NCBI GenBank assembly: GCA_938005345.1 | Contig: CALLNG010000070.1 | Location: 1 to 11,155, forward strand | Direction: 5' to 3' | Length of the DNA stretch: 11,155 nucleotides | From: an uncultured Clostridia bacterium | GTDB taxonomy: Bacteria; Bacillota; Clostridia; RUG12999 | Shown here: positions 5,239-11,155 of the stretch, piece by piece | Layout: every line of letters starts with the position of its first letter | Position numbering within the stretch: the first letter of the stretch is position 1 | The notes under the pieces: generated by a model | The model's input: the letters and a program-made list of their open reading frames with translations, nothing else | Databases searched by the model: none | What the model was told of the DNA's origin: nothing | Program-made: the position numbers and the translations under genes

Positions 5239-7353
5239 ATGAAACGAGTTTTTGAAACTACATTAGCGGGCCGACCGCTAAAAGTAGAAACCGGGCAGTT
5301 GGCTCAGCTGGCAAGCGGCAGTGCACTGGTGCGCTATGGCGATACCGTGGTACTTGTCACGGCTACCATGTCCGCTAAACCCCGGGAAGGGATTGACTTT
5401 TTCCCTCTGAGCGTTGACTTTGAGGAAAAATTGTACTCCGTGGGTAAAATTCCCGGCGGTTTTATTAAACGGGAAGGAAAACCTTCCGAAAAAGCAATTT
5501 TGGCTTCGCGCGCCATTGACCGTCCGTTGCGCCCCTTGTTTCCAAAGGATTTGCGCAACGATGTTGCGATTGTCGCTACCGTATTGAGTGTAGAGTATGA
5601 CAACGCGCCGGAGGTTGCCGCCATGATTGGGGCTGCCTGTGCTCTGGAAATGTCCCAAATTCCATTCAAAGGCCCAGTAGCCAGTGTGAACGTGGGGCTG
5701 GTAGATGGTGAACTTGTCATCAACCCGACGGAAGAACAACGCTCCAAGAGTGATTTGACACTAACAGTTGCCGGGACGATGGAAAAAGTGGTCATGATTG
5801 AAGCCGGTGCACGGGAGGTGCCGGAGGATATCATGTTGCAGGCCATTTTGAAAGCGCACGAAGAAATTAAGGTTCTTTGCCAATTCATTAAACACATCGG
5901 CGAAGAAATCGGCAAACCGAAAGTTCCCTATGAAGAAAAACATGTAGATGCAGACATGTATGAAGAAATCAAGGATTTTGCCATCGATAAGGTAAAATTT
6001 GCATTAGATACGCCGGATAAAACTGTGCGTGACGAGCGTCTGCAAGCTGTAACGGAAGAAATTTTTGAACACTTTGGCGAGAAATATGAAGGTTTGGAAA
6101 CGGAAGTAGATGAATGCCTGTATCAGTTGCAAAAATATATTGTCCGCCGCTGGTTGCTAGATGAACAAAAACGGGTGGACGGACGTGGAATGAATGAAAT
6201 TCGCCCCCTATCCGCTGAGGTAGGCTTGCTTCCGAGGACCCATGGCAGCGGTTTATTTACCCGCGGCCAGACTCAGGTGCTGACAGTCGCTACGCTAGGG
6301 CCTTTGGGTGACATTCAAAAATTAGATGGAATTGATACCGATGAAACCAAACGGTATATGCACCACTACAATTTTCCTTCCTACAGTGTTGGAGAAACGC
6401 GGCCGTCTCGCGGGCCTGGACGCCGTGAAATCGGCCATGGGGCTTTAGCGGAACGTTCTTTGGAACCAGTCATTCCTTCCGAAGATGAATTCCCGTATGC
6501 AATCCGGCTGGTATCGGAAGTGCTCAGTTCCAATGGTTCTACTTCCCAGGCTTCTGTCTGCGGCAGTACGTTGGCACTCATGGACGCAGGCGTACCAATT
6601 AAAGCACCTGTTGCGGGGATTTCTGTTGGACTGATTACGGAAGGCGACCGCTTTATGACCATGCTGGATATTCAGGGGCTGGAAGACTTTTTTGGCGACA
6701 TGGACTTCAAAGTAGCCGGTACTAAAAAGGGTATTACCTCCATCCAGGTGGATATCAAAATTGACGGTTTGACACCGGAAATCATCAAAGAAGCGTTAGA
6801 GAAAACGCGGGATGCCCGTTGCTATATTTTAGATGAAATCATTTTGAAATGTATTGCACAGCCGCGGGAAAACCTGTCTCCGTATGCACCGAAAATGTAT
6901 ACTTTAACCATTCATCTTAGCCCCTATGCTCCACGGATTATCACCATGCAGATCAATCCAGATAAGATCCGTGACGTTATTGGCAGCGGTGGAAAAACCA
7001 TCCAAAAAATCATTGCGGAAACTGGCGTAAAAATCGATATAGAAGATGATGGCCGTGTTTTCATCGCCTCGGTTGACGAAGAGGGTGCGCAAAAGGCAAT
7101 TGCGATGGTCAATGGTATTGCAAACGATCCTGAAATTGGACAGGAATTTGACGCGACAATAACCAAAATTATGAATTTTGGTGCATTTGCAGAATTTCTG
7201 CCTGGCAAAGAGGGATTGATTCATATCAGCAAACTGGCAAAAGAGCGGATTGGTAAAGTAGAAGATGTCGTCAGTGTCGGCGACAAGGTTCGCGTCCGCA
7301 TCATTGAAATTGACCGGATGGGCCGTATCAATTTGGCAAAAGTGTTAGATTGA
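5239..7353 (+). CDS. pnp: Polyribonucleotide nucleotidyltransferase (PNPase)
   Basis: This is a 704-residue phosphorolytic 3'-5' exoribonuclease, which releases nucleoside diphosphates from RNA and works in mRNA decay as a ring-shaped trimer. Domains: first RNase PH core at about 10-145, helical linker at about 150-300, second RNase PH core at about 305-545 with SVGETRPSRGPGRREIGHGALAER and the catalytic Asp pair Asp483/Asp489 in GLEDFFGDMD, KH domain with GSGG at 582-585, and S1 domain at 634-704 (FDATITKIMNFGAFAEF, KEGLIHISKL). The start at ATG 5239 has AAGGAAGGA 6 bases upstream and matches the usual MKRVFETTLAGR beginning. A longer in-frame GTG start inside the upstream hairpin is implausible. 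Oddity: LSPYAPKMYTLTIH (546-559) is followed directly by the related LSPYAPRIITMQIN (560-573), where relatives have one copy. A terminator follows. Confidence 0.98.
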   Translation: MKRVFETTLAGRPLKVETGQLAQLASGSALVRYGDTVVLVTATMSAKPREGIDFFPLSVDFEEKLYSVGKIPGGFIKREGKPSEKAILASRAIDRPLRPLFPKDLRNDVAIVATVLSVEYDNAPEVAAMIGAACALEMSQIPFKGPVASVNVGLVDGELVINPTEEQRSKSDLTLTVAGTMEKVVMIEAGAREVPEDIMLQAILKAHEEIKVLCQFIKHIGEEIGKPKVPYEEKHVDADMYEEIKDFAIDKVKFALDTPDKTVRDERLQAVTEEIFEHFGEKYEGLETEVDECLYQLQKYIVRRWLLDEQKRVDGRGMNEIRPLSAEVGLLPRTHGSGLFTRGQTQVLTVATLGPLGDIQKLDGIDTDETKRYMHHYNFPSYSVGETRPSRGPGRREIGHGALAERSLEPVIPSEDEFPYAIRLVSEVLSSNGSTSQASVCGSTLALMDAGVPIKAPVAGISVGLITEGDRFMTMLDIQGLEDFFGDMDFKVAGTKKGITSIQVDIKIDGLTPEIIKEALEKTRDARCYILDEIILKCIAQPRENLSPYAPKMYTLTIHLSPYAPRIITMQINPDKIRDVIGSGGKTIQKIIAETGVKIDIEDDGRVFIASVDEEGAQKAIAMVNGIANDPEIGQEFDATITKIMNFGAFAEFLPGKEGLIHISKLAKERIGKVEDVVSVGDKVRVRIIEIDRMGRINLAKVLD

Positions 7354-7375
7354 TTTGCAATAAATGTCGGAAAAG

Positions 7376-7416
7376 AAAAGGCGGAAATGAAGCGAAGGCT
7401 TGGTTTCTGCCTTTTT
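7376..7416 (+). terminator. Intrinsic terminator after pnp
   Basis: AAAAGGCGGAAA (7376-7387) pairs with TTTCTGCCTTTT (7404-7415) along twelve positions with one G-T wobble, around a 16-base loop. The 3' arm ends in a T-run to 7416. It begins 23 bases after the pnp stop. An ATG inside it is the start of a long in-frame extension of the next gene, which is therefore not the true start. Confidence 0.75.
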
Positions 7417-7488
7417 CGGATTTGGGCAGCCATCTTTCCTAGGTATGTGCTTGCCCTATCGAATCGCACAAAAGAATGGAGTACGCTT

Positions 7489-8724
7489 ATGATTATAGAA
7501 AAAAAATTAACCGGCGGTATGCGTTTGATTTATGAACATCTCCCCTACTTACGCAGTTGTTCCCTAGGGATTTGGATCGCCAATGGATCCCGCCATGAGA
7601 CTTCTGAAACAGAGGGCATGTCCCATTTCATTGAGCATATGCTATTTAAGGGAACGACTTCACGTAGTGCGCGGGAAATTGCTGAACAGATGGATGATAT
7701 CGGTGGCTATATGAATGCCTTCACGGCACGGGAATGCACTTGTTTTTATACCAAAACATTGGATTCCCATTTGGAGGAGGCCATGGATATTTTGTCCGAT
7801 ATGGTTGCCCATCCGCGGCTCAATGAAACGGATATTGCGTTGGAAAAAGACGTCGTTGCGGAAGAAATCCGTATGTATGAAGACACGCCGGAAGAGTTGG
7901 TGCAGGAACAATTAAATAGTTGTTGCTTCCCAGGGCATAGCATTGGTAAAAATATTTTGGGGACCATCGATTCTCTCGCTTCTTTTACTGCCGACTCCAT
8001 TCGCTGCTATATGCAACAACACTATGCAGCCTGTAATATAGTCATAGCGATTGCAGGAAATTTTGACCCCGAACAACTTGTGGATCTAACCGAACGCTAT
8101 TTTTCTGACTATCCCTATCAGGAAACCTTCCACCCCACTTGGGAAATGCCCATCTACCACGCAGGAGCACAATCCAAATATAAGGAAATTGAACAGGCTC
8201 ATTTGGCCTTTTCTTTCCCAGGGCTCCCTTCCCGTCATGAAAAAATGTATTCTCTGCTAACTGCTAGCAATATTTTAGGCGGAGGAATGAGTTCCCGTCT
8301 ATTCCAATCTATCCGCGAAGAGAAGGGACTTGCCTACAGTATTTATACCTATCCCTCCACCTACCGTGACGCTGGATACACTGGTATCTATGCAGGCTGT
8401 AGTCCACTGAATGTGGAACAAGTAGAAGAACTTATTTGTCGACAAATTGAATTGCTTCGACGTGATGGCGTCACAAAAAAAGAGTTGCTGCGGACAAAAG
8501 AACAAATGAAAAGTTCCTTTATTCTATCGGAAGAAAGCACTTACAGCCGCATGAGCCAAATTGGCAAGCAGTTGGTGATCCATGGGAATGTGCGGGATGA
8601 AAACAAATTGCTGGAGGAAATTGATCAAATTACCTGTGACGACGTTAATCGCGTCATACAAGAACTTTTTCAGTTTGATCAAATGGGGAAATCTTACGTG
8701 CTTCCAGAACCACAGTTCATTTAA
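7489..8724 (+). CDS. mlpA: M16 family zinc metallopeptidase (MlpA/YmxG type)
   Basis: This is a 411-residue M16B zinc protease. The inverted zinc motif H-x2-E-H is HFIEH at residues 46-50, with the third ligand Glu125 or 126 in DVVAEEIRMYED about 76 residues later. The GGYMNAFTARECTCFY segment at about 72-87 is typical of the family's active half. The C-terminal inactive half carries the substrate-gripping Arg/Tyr block (LGGGMSSRLFQSIREEKGLAYSIYTYPS). There is no signal peptide, so it is probably cytoplasmic. In Bacillus subtilis the homologous gene lies close downstream of pnpA; the in vivo substrate is not well defined. The start at 7489 has GGAG 7 bases upstream and begins MIIEKKLTGGMRLIYE, matching relatives. 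The ATG at 7387 would add 34 residues but sits in the pnp terminator. Confidence 0.95.
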   Translation: MIIEKKLTGGMRLIYEHLPYLRSCSLGIWIANGSRHETSETEGMSHFIEHMLFKGTTSRSAREIAEQMDDIGGYMNAFTARECTCFYTKTLDSHLEEAMDILSDMVAHPRLNETDIALEKDVVAEEIRMYEDTPEELVQEQLNSCCFPGHSIGKNILGTIDSLASFTADSIRCYMQQHYAACNIVIAIAGNFDPEQLVDLTERYFSDYPYQETFHPTWEMPIYHAGAQSKYKEIEQAHLAFSFPGLPSRHEKMYSLLTASNILGGGMSSRLFQSIREEKGLAYSIYTYPSTYRDAGYTGIYAGCSPLNVEQVEELICRQIELLRRDGVTKKELLRTKEQMKSSFILSEESTYSRMSQIGKQLVIHGNVRDENKLLEEIDQITCDDVNRVIQELFQFDQMGKSYVLPEPQFI

Positions 8725-8753
8725 TTGACAAACATTTACTCACATATTCTATC
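8725..8753 (+). promoter_or_regulatory. Probable promoter of yqzL-recO
   Basis: A perfect TTGACA (8725-8730) starts at the first base after the M16 peptidase stop. A 17-base spacer then leads to TCTATC (8748-8753), a poor -10 box. The arrangement suggests separate expression of the repair gene pair, though readthrough from the peptidase gene is also possible because no terminator is seen. Confidence 0.5.
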
Positions 8754-8771
8754 CTCTTTGGGTTAACACTA

Positions 8772-8804
8772 ATGGCAGGACATAGAAATCGTTCCTGTAG
8801 CCAT
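8772..8804 (+). repeat. Hairpin in the yqzL leader
   Basis: ATGGCAGGA (8772-8780) pairs with TCCTG (8793-8797) and CCAT (8801-8804), with TAG bulged out and a 12-base loop. It lies between the promoter and the yqzL ribosome binding site (AGAGGGGG, about 8811-8818). No T-run follows, so it is not a terminator. Any regulatory role is unknown. Confidence 0.4.
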
Positions 8805-8828
8805 AGAACAAGAGGGGGCATATTGTGA

Positions 8829-8990
8829 ATGGAAGCAAAAGAACTCGCATGGAATCTATTTTGTCAAAAAGGATATATTACTGACTATTTATTTTATAGC
8901 AGCCTGTCAAAGGACAGTGAGGAGGACGCCTATGCCGCCCATCAAGACAACGGGATTGGTGATGCAACATACGAACATAGGGGAATATGA
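8829..8990 (+). CDS. yqzL: YqzL family small protein
   Basis: The gene encodes 53 residues beginning MEAKELAWNLFCQKGYITDYLFYSSL. This matches the short YqzL family (a core of the type ..W.LF...G.I..YL.Y..L), which in Bacillus subtilis lies between era and recO. Function is unknown. The ATG at 8829 has AGAGGGGG about 10 bases upstream. Its tail (about residues 35-53) overlaps the start of recO by 59 bases in another frame, longer than usual for this pair, and the overlapping residues look unconstrained. Translation of yqzL may be coupled to recO. The location before recO is the strongest support. Confidence 0.78.
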   Translation: MEAKELAWNLFCQKGYITDYLFYSSLSKDSEEDAYAAHQDNGIGDATYEHRGI

Positions 8991-9651
8991 TAGGATGCTT
9001 TGCGTCCTATCCCCCAAGCTTGGTATCATACAAGTTTCTGCTAAGGGTGCCCGCAGCATGAAAGCGGGATTACATAATGCTACACGCAGCTTTTGCTATG
9101 CAGAATTTGTTTTGTATCCTGCAAAAAAAGAAATTTATACGCTCAAATCTGCATCACCGCTGGAAGTTTTTTTTGCTTTGGCAGAGGATTTAGACCGGCT
9201 GGAGGCCGCAACCATGATAGCAAAATTTACCCGGTACCTTTGCCTTTCTGCCGATTATGCAGGCGATATGCTGCGTTTGGTATTGGACAGCTATTATGCG
9301 CTTTGTCACGATTCCCCAGTTCAGAAAGTGGAAACCACGTTTTTGCTGAAAGCAGCACAGATTTCCGGTTTTTCTCCTGATGTTACCTCCTGTGCTCGCT
9401 GCGGAAGCACTGAGGCCTTATCCTGGTTGGATTGTGCGCATGGCACTTGCCTATGCAGCAGCTGCAGCAGCCAACGAAACCTTACGCCGGCTCTGCTTGC
9501 GATGTTTCAGTATATTCTCTCTTCCCCCATTGAACGTTGTTTCAGTTACCGGGCACAGGAGGAACTTATCACTGCGGCCAATACACTGCTAGTTGACTTT
9601 GTACAGCAGCATATTGGCTATTGGGGTGCCAAGCGAAAGCCAATGAAATGA
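8932..9651 (+). CDS. recO: DNA repair protein RecO
   Basis: This is a 239-residue RecO, a mediator that with RecR loads RecA onto SSB-coated single-stranded DNA in the RecFOR pathway. It has the N-terminal OB-fold (TTGLVMQHTNIGEYDRMLCVLSPKLGIIQVSAKGARSMK, about 6-44), a helical middle and a zinc finger with Cys154, Cys157, Cys175 and Cys178. The start is ATG 8932, 6 bases after GGAGG (8921-8925). A GTG at 8917 in frame precedes that site and is rejected. It overlaps yqzL. In many Bacillota recO follows era; here era is absent and the pair follows the M16 peptidase. No terminator is seen before the ppdK promoter. Confidence 0.96.
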   Translation: MPPIKTTGLVMQHTNIGEYDRMLCVLSPKLGIIQVSAKGARSMKAGLHNATRSFCYAEFVLYPAKKEIYTLKSASPLEVFFALAEDLDRLEAATMIAKFTRYLCLSADYAGDMLRLVLDSYYALCHDSPVQKVETTFLLKAAQISGFSPDVTSCARCGSTEALSWLDCAHGTCLCSSCSSQRNLTPALLAMFQYILSSPIERCFSYRAQEELITAANTLLVDFVQQHIGYWGAKRKPMK

Positions 9652-9677
9652 ACCCGTGTTGAAATCCCATTTTTTTC

Positions 9678-9706
9678 TTGACAATTCTCTATTTTTTGTA
9701 TATTAT
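9678..9706 (+). promoter_or_regulatory. Strong sigma-A promoter of ppdK
   Basis: TTGACA (9678-9683), a 17-base T-rich spacer and TATTAT (9701-9706) form a near-consensus promoter 27 bases after the recO stop. It suggests high independent expression of ppdK, as expected for a central-metabolism enzyme. Confidence 0.82.
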
Positions 9707-9842
9707 ATAACATGAGTGGGTATACAGGTAAAAGGAGCAAATTGCTTCTTCTTTTTCTGTACGTTTTCTTAGTTTACCAGAGCTCTGCCCGGCGGACAGC
9801 CCGGCGTGCTTTTAAAATATCATACAGTTGGAGGTAATACAA
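9707..9842 (+). promoter_or_regulatory. Long ppdK leader with a 41-codon reading frame
   Basis: The leader is about 130 bases long. It contains an uninterrupted frame from ATG 9712 to TAA 9835 (41 codons, basic, Leu/Phe-rich middle, Arg-rich tail) that ends on the ppdK ribosome binding site. It has no ribosome binding site of its own and would start at or next to the mRNA 5' end, so it could only be read as a leaderless message. Other visible parts are the palindrome AGAGCTCT, the direct repeat GCCCGGC separated by GGACA, and TTTT shortly after. GGAGG at 9830-9834 drives ppdK. Whether the leader regulates is unknown. Confidence 0.4.
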
Positions 9843-11155
9843 ATGAGTAAAAAATACGTTTACCTGTTTACAGAAGGTGACGCAAGCATGCGCAATCTTC
9901 TAGGCGGTAAAGGTGCCAATCTTGCGGAGATGACCAACTTAGGTTTTCCAGTTCCGCAGGGATTCACCGTAACAACAGAAGCATGCACCAAATACTATGA
10001 AGATGGCGAAACCATCGCACCGGAAATTATTGATGAAATCTTTACCCAGCTTGCAAAAGTGGAAAAAATCGCCGGTAAAAAATTCGGGGATGCGGAAAAT
10101 CCGTTTTTGGTTTCTGTTCGCTCCGGTGCAAGAGCATCCATGCCTGGTATGATGGACACCATCTTAAACCTGGGATTAAATGACGAAATTGTGGAAAAAT
10201 TCAAAGAAAAAACGGATCCGCGTTTTGCTTACGACAGCTACAGAAGATTCATCCAAATGTTTTCTGACGTGGTTATGGAAGTGCCAAAAAGCCAGTTTGA
10301 ACGTATCATTGACGACATGAAAGAAGCAAAAGGCGTCACACAAGATACCGAACTGGATGCAAACGATTTAAAGGAAATGATTGTAAAATTCAAAGCCTAT
10401 TTTAAAGAAGTAAAAGGTTTTGACTTCCCGCAGGATCCGAAAGAACAGCTTATCGAAGCGGTCAAAGCTGTATTCCGTTCCTGGAACAATCCCCGTGCTA
10501 ACGTTTACCGCCGCATGAACGATATCCCCTCCAGCTGGGGTACTGCCGTTAATGTGCAGGCCATGGTATTTGGTAACATGGGCAATACATCTGGAACAGG
10601 GGTTGCGTTTACCAGAAATCCTTCTACTGGCGAAAAGAAACTGTATGGTGAATATTTGATGAATGCGCAGGGCGAAGACGTTGTGGCAGGAATCAGAACG
10701 CCTCAGCCGATTTCTGCTCTGGAACAAGAAAACCCGGCTGTTTATAATCAATTTGTTGACATTGCCACTAAATTGGAACAGCATTATAAAGATATGCAAG
10801 ACATGGAGTTTACGATTGAAAATGGTAAACTATATATGTTGCAGACCCGTAACGGAAAAAGAACGGCTGCCGCTGCACTGAAAATTGCGGTTGACTTGGT
10901 TGCAGAAGGTATGCTGACCAAAGAAGAAGCTATCTTGAAAGTGGAACCCAAACAGCTTGACAGCTTGCTGCATCCGCAGTTTAATCCGGATGCGCTGAAA
11001 AAGGCAAAACCGATTGCAAAAGGGTTGCCTGCTTCTCCTGGTGCTGCTTGTGGACAAGTTTACTTCACAGCAGAATCTGCGGTAGCAGCTGCGGCAAACG
11101 GACAAAAAGTTGTTCTGGTCCGTCTGGAAACCTCTCCGGAAGATATTGAAGGCAT
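9843..11155 (+). CDS. ppdK: Pyruvate, phosphate dikinase, C-terminal half cut by window edge
   Basis: These are the first 437 residues of pyruvate phosphate dikinase, which interconverts ATP, pyruvate and phosphate with AMP, phosphoenolpyruvate and pyrophosphate; in anaerobes it often works in the glycolytic direction or in gluconeogenesis. The N-terminal ATP-grasp domain shows LLGGKGANLAEMTNLGFPVPQGFTVTTEAC at about 20-49, SVRSGARASMPGMMDTILNLGLN at about 91-113, GNTSGTGVAFTRNPSTGEKKLYGEYLMNAQGEDVVAGIRTP at about 247-287 and the ATP-contact end FTIENGKLYMLQTRNGKRTAAAA. The phosphohistidine swivel domain begins at about 393 (KGLPASPGAACGQV); its catalytic His and the PEP-binding barrel lie beyond the right edge. 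The start is ATG 9843, with GGAGG 8 bases upstream. No frameshift is seen. Confidence 0.97.
   Translation, partial: MSKKYVYLFTEGDASMRNLLGGKGANLAEMTNLGFPVPQGFTVTTEACTKYYEDGETIAPEIIDEIFTQLAKVEKIAGKKFGDAENPFLVSVRSGARASMPGMMDTILNLGLNDEIVEKFKEKTDPRFAYDSYRRFIQMFSDVVMEVPKSQFERIIDDMKEAKGVTQDTELDANDLKEMIVKFKAYFKEVKGFDFPQDPKEQLIEAVKAVFRSWNNPRANVYRRMNDIPSSWGTAVNVQAMVFGNMGNTSGTGVAFTRNPSTGEKKLYGEYLMNAQGEDVVAGIRTPQPISALEQENPAVYNQFVDIATKLEQHYKDMQDMEFTIENGKLYMLQTRNGKRTAAAALKIAVDLVAEGMLTKEEAILKVEPKQLDSLLHPQFNPDALKKAKPIAKGLPASPGAACGQVYFTAESAVAAAANGQKVVLVRLETSPEDIEG

Noticed and set aside
7387..7488. Longer M16 peptidase start at ATG 7387
   Set aside because: It begins inside the pnp terminator stem. ATG 7489 has GGAG at proper spacing and matches the family's beginning.
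8917..8931. recO start at GTG 8917
   Set aside because: The GGAGG that serves recO is downstream of this GTG, so the start must be ATG 8932.

Overview
The window looks like a chromosomal piece from a Bacillota (Firmicutes) bacterium, probably a Clostridia or Negativicutes member. The evidence is the rpsO-pnp-M16 peptidase order, a YqzL-type small gene in front of recO, a DUF1385/YqhQ membrane protein, bacterial-type pyruvate phosphate dikinase, strong GGAGG ribosome binding sites and near-consensus sigma-A promoters. The exact genus cannot be read from the sequence alone.

Left part (1-2830, minus strand). One co-oriented cluster reads leftwards from a strong promoter at 2734-2763: an AraC-type regulator broken by one in-frame TAA, an unnamed 57-residue cysteine-rich mini-protein, a YghZ-like aldo/keto reductase, and the start of YqhQ, which runs off the left edge. 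Gaps are 0-15 bases, so the genes are probably co-transcribed. Two inverted repeats sit just upstream of the promoter.

Middle (about 2885-4428, plus strand). This is an IS110-family insertion sequence between the regulator's promoter region and rpsO. Its transposase is dead on paper (one 1-base deletion, one 1-base insertion, one amber codon). The roughly 200 bases in front of it, where IS110-group elements encode the bridge RNA, are foldable and carry a perfect TATAAT. A TTGACT lies in the right end. Joining the two ends at a CT dinucleotide would give a sigma-70-type promoter with exactly 17 bases of spacing, the arrangement described for circularised IS110 elements. This is the most interesting part of the window.

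Right part (4429-11155, plus strand). Housekeeping genes follow: rpsO with a promoter and a structured leader that can sequester its Shine-Dalgarno sequence; a terminator; a pnp leader with a long imperfect hairpin; pnp with an odd 14-residue internal repeat before the KH domain; a terminator; an M16 zinc protease (MlpA/YmxG type); a promoter; yqzL overlapping recO; another strong promoter; and ppdK, cut by the right edge. rpsO and pnp link translation and RNA decay, recO acts in recombinational repair, and ppdK interconverts pyruvate and phosphoenolpyruvate. No CRISPR array, tRNA or rRNA was seen.
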